The notes below the pieces were generated by a model that saw only the letters and a program-made list of their open reading frames with translations, was not told the origin of the DNA and made no database searches. Shown here piece after piece: positions 21,975 through 37,071 of a DNA stretch of 64,000 bases; position 1 is the stretch's first letter, and each line of letters starts with the position of its first letter. The stretch is from Glandiceps talaboti. Lineage: Eukaryota > Hemichordata > Enteropneusta > Spengelidae. Made by a program: the position numbers and the translations under genes. Location: contig NC_135562.1 in the NCBI RefSeq assembly GCF_964340395.1, forward strand, positions 14,440,796 to 14,504,795. Direction: 5' to 3'.

Positions 21975-24900
21975 ATAAGTGTAGCACGTTGAGCAGAAGT
22001 CATGGTGTTAACTATGAAATCAAATGATTGCTTTTTTTCTGATGTGCCTGGATGGTAACATTCTATTTCTGGTACAAGTAATAAGAAATAAGATGCGGAC
22101 ACATGCAAATAGTTTGTAGGACCAACAGATATACAATCAGGTTAAGGACAGGAAGTCCAATGGAAAATCTAACTCCCTATACCAGTAGTAGTAAATTTAT
22201 GAGGTGAATGTAGTTTGTTGGACCTACAGTAACCAGTCATACACATCACTGGTTTCGGATAACTACTAACTGTATTTGTCTCCTCCATTTTGAGTGTTTC
22301 TTGACTAAATGTCATCACACTCGAGTACATTTTCAGACTTCTGTTGTTACTAGTACTACGTTGACACTGGACTGTATTGTTTCCACATACAGTATACATT
22401 AGACATTATACATTACCTTGGCATCCCAATGACACAGTGCACCATCTTCATGCCCTGTAATAAGATATTCATCTAATGGCCCCCATATAGCACTTGTCAC
22501 TTTGGGCATGTCCATTGGAACAGTTAGGTAAGCCTCCCCATTGGCTGTTGAAATAAATAATATACATATTAACCACATTATGCATATTAACATGCTGCTC
22601 CAGGTGTTAATACTACGAGTTTTAAAGTGCACACTGCAGACTAATTACACTAGAATAATAATTTCCCTGTCACTGAGTATCAGTTATGGATGATTAGTGA
22701 CGTTTCTTTGAAATGTCTTCAAGTTGGATCCCAGCCCAATTTACACATACACATTATACCTTATGTGCTCACAGCACAGTTGTTTCTGAATTTTATATGT
22801 ATGACGTTTATGCTATAGAATGACAAAGAACAACTTCAGGATAGTTTTACAAGACCTCCCACAGATGTCCTATTGTTAGTACAGTTTTATGATATACATC
22901 ATACATCAACTGCACAAGGCACAAAGTAGTGTGTATGATGTATGAAGTAATTACTATGGAGTAACACGTAAGTTGTAACTAAAAAGTTAAGGATGGCTGC
23001 AGAAGACCACCCCCCCCCCCCCCACCACCACCACCACCACCACCACCACCTCCACCACCACACACATACATGTTTAGGACAGTTTCTCATTCACACACAA
23101 ACATTTCAACACCCATTTTCTCTAATTCTAATCTATGGCACTCTTGTGCGATACTTCTTAGAAAACACCTGCAAAATAGTTAACCATGTGGTATATTCAT
23201 GGACATAGCCTGTAAGATACGACATTCGTGTTACACTATCAGCCAGCACTCACGTCTGTACTAAACTTGTGATTAGTAGTTCAAACAGAGGTCATTATTC
23301 ATATAGACAGAATAGTTTCTGCTTTCGATGATAAGTTATGGTGATACTTGCTAATTGCTTGAACTTGACAAAATACCAGCCTTTGGCCAGAAACTTATGT
23401 TTACTATTGATGTAACATTACATGGCTAGTCTCATAAATTAGAATTTATAGGCTGACATCATGGTCAGTTTGACGATATTTGATTGGCTCCAACCAAATC
23501 TGGTTGGACTGTGCAGGATATTGGGTAGATTAGTACAGTCATGGTTCAGAATCCTGATAGGGCTGAACACCACGACATGTGTTAAGGTCTAAGATGGACA
23601 TCCATACAATCCAAAAATAGACAATACTCATACTTACACATTTGTCTAGGATCCCTAATATCATAGAAGAACATTTCACATTCGTAACCCATTTGTTTGT
23701 CAGTAGTGAAAAACAGTTCTTGTCCAGAGTATGTAAAGCCACACGTCCTAACAGCTGTTTTGGTGTCTATTTTAGCTAGCTGTTTACCTGATAACAAATA
23801 AATCACACAAAGAAATAATATCAAGTTACAAACATCAACTGAGGCTTGGTGCACTGGAAAGACATTGCATGGGTTGACATTATACCATGTGATAGTAATT
23901 TTGCATTTTGAGAAAGCCGACAACAACGTCTTTTTTCAAGACAACATGTGTAATATCAGTATCTCTACTATTAAATACATGTACAAAATGTACCACTGAT
24001 TACTTCCATATGTACGCATACAAACAAATGGATTATTAACTGGCAATGCAATACTGAAAACATTACTGTACATGGTACATGCATGTGAATGATGGCATGG
24101 TTGTTCCTAGGACACAAAACTGCATGATTACAGTTTGAGTTTTAAAATTTGTTGTTGTGGATAAACATATGCAATAATAATAGAACCCAATGCTGTGCGA
24201 GTGTCAATGTGAGTACTCAGGGTATTTGCATTCATGCTTGCAGTGTTTTCTACTGCACTTTCACTCGCTACACTTGTGAAAGTATGACTGTAAAGAACAC
24301 TACAAGCGCTCGTAGAAATACCCAGAGTACACCACACTTGCACTTATGGAATTTGAATTCTCTCATATAGTACATGTACAAAAACATTAGTGTACTATAT
24401 TTGGTCTGCTTTCATGATAGATGTTACTGGTAGTCATGGAAACAACAAAGTTCAAGAATATTTCATATTCTAATGCAAGTGTAATCATACTACGACCAAC
24501 AATATGGTCACAATGTAGTATGATATGACCTCCTTGAATAACCAATAACCAGTCTGTCATTGAACCAATTCTACTACATACCTGTTTGACAATCCCAAAG
24601 TCTACAAGAATTATCAGCTGCACCTGTCACCACTCTGGTTGAGTCCCCTGTAGAGTCTTAGTTAAGGATGTCAAACACATGTGATATATTACAATACAGT
24701 GACATTTACCTACTTGAACTTCAGTAAAAATGTATTATTATATGAATATGTAATGAATGAATTACACCCTGCAGCTCCCTGTGGTATAGTCGTTACAGCT
24801 CTGGACCAGTAGTTGGGAGGCCATGGGTTTGAAACTCACGGGGCACTGTGGGAACGACTGGCAAAGCCTTGACAGTTCTGACATGATATTGATAGCAAAC

Positions 24901-27073
24901 ATGCAACATAGTCCTGTCAAATAGTCCCAGACCTGCATAGAATGTAGAAATGTGTACTTGTGTCTCTGTATATATCCAAAAACCGAGCAATATTCATGTC
25001 ATGTGTAGTCATAAAATGATTCTCTTAACCCTTTCATGACTAGAGCCGAGTTTTAAATAATATGGGGACCCAATTTATATGAATATTTTCATAATTACAA
25101 TAATATTACTTCATTAGGAAGTAACATTTCTTTAATTCCAGTCTAAAATGAAGTTGATATATGCCAAAAAATTATATAAAACAAGAATTTTGTCCACACA
25201 ATTTTGGCGGGAATGTTTTCAGTATTGAAGGGGTTAAACCCAAGTTTATGAAAATACACTTATTTCCTTGAGTACTGTTCTACTAGACTAACAACACAGC
25301 CATTGTACAGATTGACTGTAAGGATACAACTAACATCAATAGTCCAGACAGCACCAGTATGACCAACAAACGAACCAAGTCTTTCACCATTCAAAGAATA
25401 CCATACATTCGGTTGATGATCTTTGGCACTGGAAAATAATAAATCTCCTTCTCGGTTGTATTTGATTTGTGTAATGGAACGTTCATGACCGTGAAGTAAT
25501 ATCGGTTTCTATAATAAATAGATAAAAACAAAATACAGAATATATCAAAATTCATGAAAAATTTAAATACACAAATGAAGGTTCATCCTGTTGATTTCAT
25601 TTACATGTATGTCTATAGATTGCAGAGTTACTACCAAACAAGTATGACTATAGAAATTCAATTCAGTGGCATGATGTTTTTTTACATCTCACATGTTTTT
25701 TGTTACGAATTACACAAACAAAATACAGGCACTGATAACACACACACAATTGAATTGTTATTTTATTTCACTGTGAACAAAATCAAGTTTTGTGTTTGAA
25801 TCTTCCTTGTTTCATCTGACAGTAATGTTGATTTGTGTTCATAGTGAGATTAAATGTATCATTTTATATACTTGTGTGCTACATTGTAACAGTGTTGGTA
25901 TTGTTTTCTGTCATTTGTAACAAAATCTTGTGTGATGTAAAAAAAAAATCACGCCATCTGATTGAAACTCTATAGTCACTTTGGCTTGGTAGTATATTAT
26001 CCAAACTATCAGAATGTATTCTTCATGTATACGCAGTGATGACTGAAGCCCTATAAGTGAACCTTAAAGATTGAAATAGTTGACTGAAGCCACACAAGTA
26101 CATTAAATACTAGTAATTGACTGAAACCATACAAGTTTCTTAATGGATTCATTATCAACTTATAATATCTCTGTGAGCAAAACACTTAACTTACTCAGAA
26201 ATAAATTTATCATGATTGACGGTTCTGTCACAAACTGTACACTGTAATGTATTGCGAAATCCTGTGTTTTCAAAACATTGCGACACATTTCAACAACATC
26301 ATCAATACAAGTCCTGCTTGCAGACGGAGTGAGTCAGGACTCAATTCTGATATTGCCCCTCTCCTTCTCCTTAGGGACATTGCCAATCAACTCCCATACA
26401 CCATTTACAAGCAGGACTTTTAGGTACATTGCCAGAATCGAGTCCTGTATCATGTGGTTTGCAAGCAGGACGAATACATCATACATGTATTGTACATGAA
26501 GATTCAATGAAATTCATAAAAACAATGAAACATCAACCCAATATCTTCTAAATCTAAAGAATAATAGCTACATGTCATGGATGTACTCTCCATGTACTGT
26601 TACTTAGCTGTGTCCTATGTTTAGTACAATCTGGTTAATACACAGATGGTAATTATAAATAATATGGTGAGAGATGTCCAGATAGTGAGCTTATGGCTAT
26701 GCCTTATGATAATTGATATGTACAGCTACAGTACAAAATTGTATCGAGGAGGTACATTAATTAGTACGAAGAGTCAGACCTTGATTGTTCAGTTTTTTAA
26801 AAAGCTGAAAATAGTAATGATAAAGTCAATATTATTTGCGTTCGAAATGAAATCCAATCCAATCGACACTGTCTTGTCAAAGAACGGTCTATTCACAGAA
26901 ACACATGTCACGATTGAATGGGCTGGGAACTACTCGATACCCGAGAAGAGTATTCGATGACGATATATATACACTTATTAGGTTCCTCAAATTGATTCCG
27001 TGTTCGTAGTTAAGACTACTTCATAAAATTTCAGTACGTTTTGAAGACAGAGAACGAGCCACACACTTACCAT
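18601..27073 (-). CDS. EIF3I: EIF3I, eukaryotic translation initiation factor 3 subunit I (9 coding exons, 325 aa)
   Basis: Exons on the minus strand are 27073-27071 (ATG only), 25508-25328, 24647-24582, 23787-23638, 22544-22417, 21640-21530, 19770-19681, 19346-19180 and 18682-18601. Their sum is 978 bases, 325 aa, exactly the human length. Signatures: [71 protein letters not shown]-like, [31 protein letters not shown], and [12 protein letters not shown]-like plus [12 protein letters not shown]. It is a seven-bladed WD40 propeller, a core part of the eIF3 complex that binds the 40S subunit. The donor after the second exon is GTATCC, chosen because it alone restores the conserved Trp-Asp codons. 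The gene is divergent from TMEM234. Oddity: the donor of the 19681-19770 exon lies in a tandem repeat. Confidence 0.96.
18780..18852. repeat. Two tandem units with CTCF-like cores
   Basis: ACTCTCCCTAACTCAACACTAGGTGGTGCT recurs once about 48 bp on as ACTCTCCCTAAC-ACCACACTAGATGGCGCT. The ACTAGATGGCGC part is one base from the CTCF core. It lies in the last EIF3I intron. Confidence 0.5.
19381..19700 (-). repeat. Tandem copies of an EIF3I exon end with its 5' splice site (unit 36-52 bp)
   Basis: The exon end CCAATCAGAAATCAT and donor GTAAGTTATAC recur into the intron. Minus-strand donors follow positions 19681 (native), about 19645 (GC type), 19603, 19561, 19514, 19462 and 19420. The first four are spaced 36, 42 and 42 bp apart and remain in one open frame that continues from the exon, with the repeated residues SQPIR(N/F)(H/N). 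Confidence 0.85.
20686..20878 (+). mobile_element. Fragment of a non-LTR retrotransposon C-terminus
   Basis: Positions 20786-20866 read [20 protein letters not shown] and end in a stop 7 codons later. This has the shape of the end of LINE reverse-transcriptase proteins (WN-LP...FK..L). A second, truncated copy of the same start is at about 20690-20735. It is inactive and intronic in EIF3I. Confidence 0.6.
21317..21371. repeat. (CA)n microsatellite
   Basis: An uninterrupted CA run lies in an EIF3I intron. Confidence 0.97.
21844..21970. repeat. Inverted repeat followed by (CA)n
   Basis: ATCAGTTTGTTTATGTCT and TTAGTCAT are inverted at 21889-21924 around a short centre, and a CA run follows at once. 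Confidence 0.8.
23010..23068. repeat. Poly-C and (CCA)n tract
   Basis: C run then CCA repeats. They give His/Pro or Trp/Gly open frames on the two strands that are not genes. Confidence 0.95.
24205..24340. mobile_element. Palindromic MITE, same family as 3566-3690
   Basis: The ends GTGAGTACTCAGGGTATTTG and GAAATACCCAGAGTACACC are inverted. The inner CATGCTTGCAGTGTTTT / AACACTACAAGCGCTCG arms also pair. The central block matches the ARMC1-intron copy. Confidence 0.65.
24775..24990 (+). mobile_element. Probable tRNA-derived SINE
   Basis: An A-box-like TGGTATAGTCGTTA and a B-box-like GGGTTTGAAACTC are spaced as in a tRNA gene, but the cloverleaf is not closed and the sequence continues as a SINE body. 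It is intronic in EIF3I. Confidence 0.45.
26308..26471. mobile_element. MITE with GTCCTGCTTGCAGAC ends
   Basis: The left end and the right end GTTTGCAAGCAGGAC are inverted with one mismatch, 164 bp apart. Related ends occur at 26409-26420 and 27508-27522 (in TMEM234 intron 1). Confidence 0.6.
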
Positions 27074-27471
27074 CTTGATACTGTACAAATTTAGACGATT
27101 TCGAAACTCACGCTGCAAGCTTCGAAGAGCGCTTGCGCAAGACCAGTCGATTAGCCTCGTTCATGATAATAATTTAAGTGCAGTATTAATATCATTATTA
27201 TTATTATATTAAATTCCCTTAAATTACTTTTTTAAACATATTAATCTATTTATTACAAGTTTAATTTAAAAAAATTAAGATTTAGCACACAATATTACTA
27301 AATTCTCTTTCAAATAATATATGTTTAACATTTGCACGACCCAGGATAAAACTAAACTAACATGGCTGCCCCCATACACAAACAACACTGAACTGTAGAA
27401 ACAACTGAGACCGAGATATATTTTACGCTGTTGTCATCAAGTGTTACCTCTGTATTCATAACTGGTACATC
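27074..27471. promoter_or_regulatory. Divergent promoter region of EIF3I and TMEM234
   Basis: Only 398 bases separate the two start codons. A YY1-like AACATGGCTGCC lies at 27359-27370, facing TMEM234. Its ATG begins a 9-codon uORF if included in the TMEM234 5' UTR. No TATA box is obvious. Confidence 0.6.
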
Positions 27472-30055
<2,584 letters not shown>

Positions 30056-30350
30056 CATGATGTGGTCACACCCATCGGTTGATTGTCACCATTTGTGTCT
30101 CACTATGTGTCATAGATAAAGCAAGTACTGACAAACTGAGATGATGTGATCACACCCACAGGTTGATTGTCACCATTTGTGTCTCACTAAGTGTAAGCCA
30201 TTACTGACAAACTCTGACATGACATGGTCAAACCTATCACTATAGACTCATGGCCAAAAGATGTGAGCCACCAGTAACAATGGTGATGGTTGGTGGGGGT
30301 GGGGAGGGGGGTTGGCTATTCAACATAGCTTACAAAGAAAATAGTGTATG

Positions 30351-30356
30351 AATAAA
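30351..30356 (+). terminator. Poly(A) signal of TMEM234
   Basis: AATAAA lies 296 bases after the TMEM234 stop, just after the tandem repeat. Confidence 0.5.
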
Positions 30357-30769
30357 ATTTTTAAAAGAATTAAAAAATAGAATGTAAATTACAAATTACA
30401 CTTGACCCTGTGTGATAGAAAATCTTGTTTGAATTTCAAGGATCTTGAAAGGTTTTTTCAAACAACCAATCAGCACACTTCTTTCAAAATCATTTGGAGA
30501 GACGGGTTATGTCGTCAACACAATCCTCTGTGTGTATGTTTGTTTGTTTGCTTTTTCAATTTCTTCAGTGTGTGCAGCTGCCAATGTAATGCTGAACCTG
30601 ATTGGCTACTCAAGAGCACAAGTTCAAACGAGGTTTTCTATTACACAGGGTCAGATGTATGAGGGCGGGGGATCACCCAAAACAAAACAAATGACACAAA
30701 ACGATAGGATAGAGGTAAATAAAGACACCTTGCTGCTTTCACTACATCAGATTATAATCAGATTGTGAA

Positions 30770-30935
30770 TTTTACAACTGGCTTGACTGAGGCCCAATCA
30801 TGGTTCTAATCTCATAATCTCACCTAAGGGATTTAGCCATTCAGATACAAATGACAGCAATGAGGCTTGATTTTGCAACCTTGAGATTCCAAACCAGTCG
30901 TTCTAACCATTCAACCATCATGACTCCACAATTAA
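30770..30935 (-). mobile_element. SINE, inverted copy of the 45.6-kb family
   Basis: The minus strand reads GGAGTCATGATGGTTGAATG, then GGTTGCAAAATCAAG, TGGCTAAATCCCTTAG and TTGGGCCTCAGTCAA, collinear with the 45630 copy. The tail is missing. Confidence 0.65.
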
Positions 30936-31298
30936 AAAATGAATGAATGAACTTTTTTATCTATGTAATATTTAATATGTAAATTTGGTTCATGCAAGGC
31001 AACAAGACACAGCAATTTTATCTGAAAATGTAAACAACCAGCTCTTATATGGCAGACATTTTTCTGAAAAGAATCTGACAAATGTATTTCTTATATATGA
31101 AAAAAAACAATCATATTTAAACAGTTGTTCCCTGTAGTAAATAATTTTAATAAAACTTATTTTTTATGTAACTTGTAGCATATCTCGACTTTTATGTTTG
31201 TGTGGAAAGGGAGGAATAGTGTTTTGTGAACTGAGCAACATTCTATCCATGCTTACAGATAGCATACCTGTTCTTGTTTTAACAGCAAATGTACTAGT

Positions 31299-31413
31299 CT
31301 GTAAGATATGCCGTGATGGGGCGCCCTCACACATCGGCCAACCCCGCTCACATCTTTATCGAACAGAGAGAGGATGGACAGTGAGGGTGGAGTGACACGG
31401 ACCGATCTTACAG
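31299..31413. mobile_element. MITE with CTGTAAG ends, family A
   Basis: CTGTAAGATATGCCGTGATG and GGCGCCCTCA, with inverted ends, are similar to 10559-10654, including the inner CATCGGCCAACCCC block. Confidence 0.65.
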
Positions 31414-31899
31414 TTTACAAATGTATCAACTGTGTGTATGTGAACAAAGGAAATTGTTGCAATGGATCAATTCATTTCTAAACTCTGACAGTGATGTAGA
31501 AACTGACTTTGGACAAACACTCAATTTTATTAAAATCTGATATTGGAATATGGCTGTATTTCCTTTATTTACCATATTTCATTGGTATAATGCTGTTTAT
31601 TTTCAAAATAACAAATGATTTTTACTCAGTTTGTTTTTGTCATTTTAATAGTGAATAAACACAATTTGTTTTTGTTTTTTTGAATTACTACTGATCATAA
31701 TTAATAAACCAATGACATGATAATAATGTAGAAAAAGGTATTTTTTAGATCCAAATTTAGCATAAATGAATGAAGACAGTACATAATTTATGTGTTGTTG
31801 CAAGCTACGGAGAAACAGAAGTCTTGGAGAGTCCCCTTCAAAATCTATTGGAGAAACTAGAATTACTAGTATACTGATAAATGTCGTAGAGTGTGGCAG

Positions 31900-32180
31900 T
31901 TGAACAGCGCCACCAACGGCAGAAGTTTGTATTCAACCACTGAGATCTACCCATATCTCCCTGTAAAAAGTGTAGTGTAAGTGTACTAAACTATGTGTTA
32001 CTTTTCAGGCTGACCAGAAGAACGTCAAACGTGACTTTTTTTAAGTAAAATATATAATAGACATCATTCACATCACCTTGATTTCTGTTTTCAGAACTAA
32101 GAATCAAGATACAATCTATAAAAGAATAAAAACACAAAGACGTATCCTCAAAATGAAAATTTCTTTTATTCTTTGATTCA
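31900..32180. repeat. Downstream flank of the 332-aa gene, duplicated at 36540-36850
   Basis: Shared collinear strings are GAACAGCGCCACCAACG, GACTTTTTT, TCAGAACTAAGAATCAA and AATAAAAACAC followed by an AATTTCTTTT stretch. The two copies flank the gene at its 3' and 5' sides in the same orientation. Confidence 0.65.
32165..32170 (-). terminator. Poly(A) signal of the 332-aa gene
   Basis: TTTATT (AATAAA on the minus strand) lies 40 bases after the stop codon at 32210, giving a very short 3' UTR. Confidence 0.45.
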
Positions 32181-32209
32181 AAAAAATTATAATTCTCTCT
32201 TTAAATTCT

Positions 32210-34019
32210 TCAAATATTTAAATTGTTGCGGGAATGGAAAATGTTTCTAATAAAGGCACGAGAGTCTTTAACAGCTTTTTGTAACAACGACCTGTAAATA
32301 AGAAGAAATGGAGAAATATGATTAATAATGAAATAATAATAATCAATATAACTTGAATTATAAAATGTAAGTAAAACACATTGCGTGACAACTAGACTAT
32401 TGCTTTCAAAATATCAATGTAGAATAAACAGTGAAGGAGACGTAATGATGTCATTCCATTTGTGTATGATGATAGGGAGTCAACTAAAATATGTTTTAAT
32501 CTCACAAGGACATCAAATGTGTACATGGTTGTAATTATTACTATATGACTACTAAATTTTATTATGCTTGTAAGACAACTAGAAGATGGGAAAAAACTTT
32601 TTAAAATTTTTTATGTAATCATTTAAAAAAGGTGTTTCTCCTCAAATAGTAGTATTTTATTTGCATCAATTTGATAACACGACTTAAGAAAAAATCTTAA
32701 AAATATCAATTTTACAATTGATAGAGTTTATAGGTTGAAGGAATCTTAGGTCGAAGGAAGGAATTTACATTTCATCCGCAAGTGTTTCAACGGTATCCTG
32801 AACATATACACATTTTGTATGCCCTCGATTCACTTTAAAACTATAAAAATACCTTCTGGCTAAAAATTCAAATGTTCAGAAGTTGCCATAGCGATACTAA
32901 TGATTACTGATGGAGCATTACGATTTGTTCTAGTTCAGAGTTGAAATGTACATACCTGAATCGTTTTGCTCTCTTTGGTCCTTTCTTTGTTTTCAATCTA
33001 TGGTATCCATCCTTGTTACAAGATGAACTCATTAACATAGATTCTTCCAAACAACTGGTGACGTCATCATAGTTTTCTTTGTCGTCATTGTCACATGCAA
33101 ATTTCTTTTTAGGAGGAAGAACACTACAAATCAAGGAGAGAGTCAGTGTGGATTAGTGGTACTCTATGAGTTGTCAGAATATTGTACATGCGATATGAAG
33201 TAGCTTTTATTTGATCATGTATATCATATCATTTACTTTGTGTTTGACACATATCACATCTATTTCAATCCTATTATGTCAGAAAAGAACTGAAAAATTA
33301 CCAACAACTCAAAAAAGTAAGTCTTATGAATTATGCACAGTTATGTTATGACTGAATATGTTCAAAAATCTTAATCATTTACTCACCCACAGTCAAGTTT
33401 TCTTTTCAATGATTTTACCACTGCCTTAGGCTGAGATTTATTGGTATTAGTTTTATATGATGTCTCTTGTACATTCAGATTATCTCTCAGTGGTAAATGA
33501 TTGACTTTGTGAGTTGGACTTCCTGAACTTTTCATCAACACAACGACAGTATCACAACCTGTCCTTGCTCGTTTTGTCTTGGTGTTGTTTGGACTGTATC
33601 ATAGCAACAAGATAAGAAATGTCATGAAAAGAGTTGCAGTAAAAGTAGTTTATAATACACATATTGTAGAGTAAGAGAAAATGAAAAACCTGATTTTAAC
33701 TTTTTAAGATGTAAAACCGAATCAATGGCCTGTTCTATGCACGTTATTTATAGTTCTACGTTTACCATGTGTGTTAGTACATGTATGAGTGTGAATCTGA
33801 GTGTGTGTGTGTTAGTGTGAGTGTGAATCACAGTGTGTTAGTGTGTTAGTGTTAGTGTGAGTGTGAATTTCAGTGTGTGTGTGTGTGTGTTTGTATGAGT
33901 GTGAATCTGAGTGTGTGTGAGTGTGAGTGTGAATCACAGTGTGTGTTAGAGTGAGTTTGCATCACAGTATGTTAGTGTGAGTGTGTATCTCAATTCAATG
34001 TATCAGTATGTGTTAGTGT

Positions 34020-34060
<41 letters not shown>

Positions 34061-34145
34061 GGTGTGAGTGAATCTCAGTGTGTGTGTGTGTGTGTGTGTG
34101 TTTGTGTTAGTGAATCTCAGTATGTTGCTATCAGTGTGTGGATCT

Positions 34146-34219
<74 letters not shown>

Positions 34220-35521
34220 CAACCCAGAATATGTGGTGTCTCTTAATGTGATCAATCTGTAAACAACATTAGCAATGCTAACTACTCTTATAATTACATA
34301 AGCAATTGATTGAGTTTACTTGTACACTTGATATGAACGTTATAAACAAGTGTGACAAATATACAAAGTGTTTTACTGCAGTATTAAGGGTTGTAAATAA
34401 TTCCTATTAAATTATATTTTCAACACAACACAATGTGTTTGACATGTATTAACGATTGTACACATTAATATTATTTTCTTACATTCATATAAAATATAAA
34501 TAAGAAATAAAGTTTTTACCTTTCAGAATGATTTCTCTTCAAAGACACCCTTTCACTACTGACTTCATGTACTACTTCCGGTATGACTACTGACGTCATA
34601 GTTGGTATCGCCTCTGTTAGATATTTCTCTGCTAGTTCTACATCCTTCTTGTTTTCACTTAGAAGTAATTTTTCCCACTGATCCCAAGACATTGTATCGT
34701 CTGCTGGGATCGTTGTGGATGGAGTAGTTTCCATAGTAATACTATATTCAGAGACAGAGGAAAATATATATTTCAGTCACATTCACGTAGATCTATAAAC
34801 ATAACACAACTCGCACACTGTTTTCATCTTTTATGGGCAGTTCTTAATTTTTGTATGATTTTCACAGAAGCTAACAAATAAAATCAATACATTACCTTTC
34901 ATCGTCTATTTCTTCAATGCTTTGTTCTGGATTGGTTACCATGTCAACAGACATTGAGACTGATAGACAAGGCACCGACTTCAACAGATACTGTTCTGCA
35001 GTATTCTTGTCATCAAAGTCACCGTTCTCAATTAAATCGGCCCATTCATTCCATGACATGCTCTCTGTATCTGTTGACACGTCGTAGGAGCTATAACATG
35101 ACACACAGGAATATAGACATGTTAGAAAACTGTACGGAAAGTGTAAGGTTAATGTATAACCTTAAACTCAGACCGATAAATTCATGAGCTTACATTATAT
35201 AAAGGTATATCTTACCTTATGTCTGGTGTTGATACTTGGATTTGTGAAATTTCTTCTGAATCTTTTGTAAAATTGGGATTTTCCATCGTACACTGTACGA
35301 CTTCTAGATCTGTAAGTGAAAAAGTTCAACTCAATGAAGGTTTGTTATTGTCAGGTCATTTATGAAACACAAACGCCAACGTAACAGTACTAACACTTTG
35401 CTTTGTTCATGCTGGATTACACAAATTCATGTTTTGTATTTTTGGATGAAAAAAAATAAAATTTGTCACTGCAAGTTTTTGTCCACTTACCCCAATGTAG
35501 ATTACAACTCTGACTAGCCAT
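32210..35521 (-). CDS. Unrecognised nuclear-type protein with duplicated MSW-EW exon and KEN motif (7 exons, 332 aa)
   Basis: Exons on the minus strand are 35521-35491, 35309-35216, 35090-34896, 34741-34520, 33593-33387, 33123-32956 and 32291-32210. AG/GT borders and phases give 333 codons without a stop. I do not recognise the family. Exons 3 and 4 are both phase 2-2 and code for related blocks: MSWNEWADLI...TAEQYLLKSVP and MSWDQWEKLL...LAEKYLTEAIP. The C-terminal half is basic (KRARTG, KSLKRKLDC, PKKKF, KTKKGPKRAKRFR), suggesting nuclear location. A KEN motif sits in an acidic stretch (DNDDKENYDD), which in other proteins is an APC/C degron. The C-terminus is RSLLQKAVKDSRAFIRNIF-like. No signal peptide or membrane segment is seen. 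A small cell-cycle or chromatin protein is possible, but this is inference. Confidence 0.75.
33795..34218. repeat. (GT)n and (GA)n microsatellite block with TGAGTGTGAATC units
   Basis: Long GT runs alternate with GTGAGTGTGAATCTCAGTG units and end in a (GA)n run. It is intronic between exons 4 and 5 of the 332-aa gene (34520 and 33593). Long Cys/Val frames here are artefacts. Confidence 0.95.
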
Positions 35522-36539
35522 TCTGTTAATCACAATATTCTGAATCTGTAGTTATTACACGTATTGAAAACGGTTGAATGAGCATACGACGTTATCTCTA
35601 GCGAAGTTTCTCAGTGAATGTGGTTGTCGTGTATGTTGCTACAACAAATGCGTGCGCATATGATGCGAGCGTTCCAAAGTGTTGCCACAGCAACAACGCG
35701 CGAGTGTATGTTTTCATGTCTGGTCTTCGACGCGATCCGAACAACATTGTTATATACACGTACTGATGATTTAGTCGTGGGTGGTACTTGCATGCGTACT
35801 TCCATATGATTTCGGCTATATGTAGGTGTTGCATGTGATGTTGTGTAAACAGACATTTCGAGCAATAATTCTTTATCGGTGATTATAAGGTGTTTAGCAT
35901 TCATCATATATATGCAACCAGGCATAGGCATACGCAAATTACGCAATAAAATACTAGTAAAGCATACTCGGGATCGATTGGGCCCGGGAGAGATACCAGA
36001 GGCATGTTGCCAACAATTTCAATCAAGGCCTATCCATAAGCCTCTATAGGTTTAACTAATTCATTGTAAAGGATCTTCCTTACGTATTTCTTTCTTCTTA
36101 CAATGGTGGGCTGTGATAAAAAGTGAATATTTCCCTAAATTTACGTTGTTATATTGCTTTTGTGTCCACTGTTTTATAAAAAGTTTGTTTGTTTTTTAAA
36201 TTGCCTCATCGCCGTTCTCGACTCACCTCCGAACATTTGCTTGTATTACCATATAATCAACAAAGTCTGACAAGTCTTTTGTTAAAGAAACGTTGAACAC
36301 GCTCTTGTTTACGTCATTTCATCACTTGTTTCAAAGAATAAAACCACTAATACAGTATATATGCATTTCAGGAATAACAAAATACATGTAGCATTGTTGT
36401 TGATACATAAATGGTACACTGCATAATTTGTTGCATCTTGGATAATCTAGACAATCCTACTACGACATATCTTTACCTCTTTAAAAGATATCATTGTTAG
36501 AAACTATTGGTTGCAACTGTTGCAACTGTAGATTATGGA

Positions 36540-36850
36540 CTTGGAAATAGAACAGCGCCACCAACGCTCAACACCACCATTGAACTTGAGTGGTGGTACA
36601 CAATTATAACTATAGCGCCACCAACGGAATGAGAGGACGTTATAAAAGTTTTTGTAAGAGGGTTGTTTTTCAAATAGACAGAATATACATCGAACCTGAC
36701 TTTTTTAGTCAAATAATAGGTATCATTCGTATTATCATGACATCTAGTGTCAGAACTAAGAATCAAAACTTAAGTCCCGGCATAAAACAATAAAAACACC
36801 AAGACATCGATCTCCTTAAAATTAATTTCTTTTTTAATATCTTGAAAGCT
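36540..36850. repeat. Second copy of the 31900-32180 segment
   Basis: It is diverged but collinear with the segment at 31.9 kb (CAGCGCCACCAACG, TCAGAACTAAGAATCAA, AATAAAAACACCAAGAC). The CAGCGCCACCAACG-like motif occurs twice here (about 36551 and 36614). Confidence 0.65.
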
Positions 36851-36948
36851 GAACAAATTAAAGATTTATATTACTTTAGTGTCTTGTAAGCCCTAGGGGC
36901 TGGGTGTGGCTATGTGGAAGTCCACACATGACACTTTAATAATTAAAG

Positions 36949-36990
36949 ATAACATAACATAACATAACATAACATAACATAACATAACAT

Positions 36991-37070
<80 letters not shown>
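36949..37070. repeat. (AACAT)n then (TA)n
   Basis: Pentanucleotide repeats run directly into a TA tract of about 76 bases. Confidence 0.97.

Positions 37071-37071
<1 letters not shown>

Noticed and set aside
22993-23208. His/Pro-rich open frame
   Set aside because: It comes from the poly-C and CCA tract inside an EIF3I intron.
24775-24850. tRNA gene
   Set aside because: A- and B-box-like strings are present but acceptor and anticodon stems do not close; a SINE head fits better. The same holds for 62820-62872 and 45630-45700.
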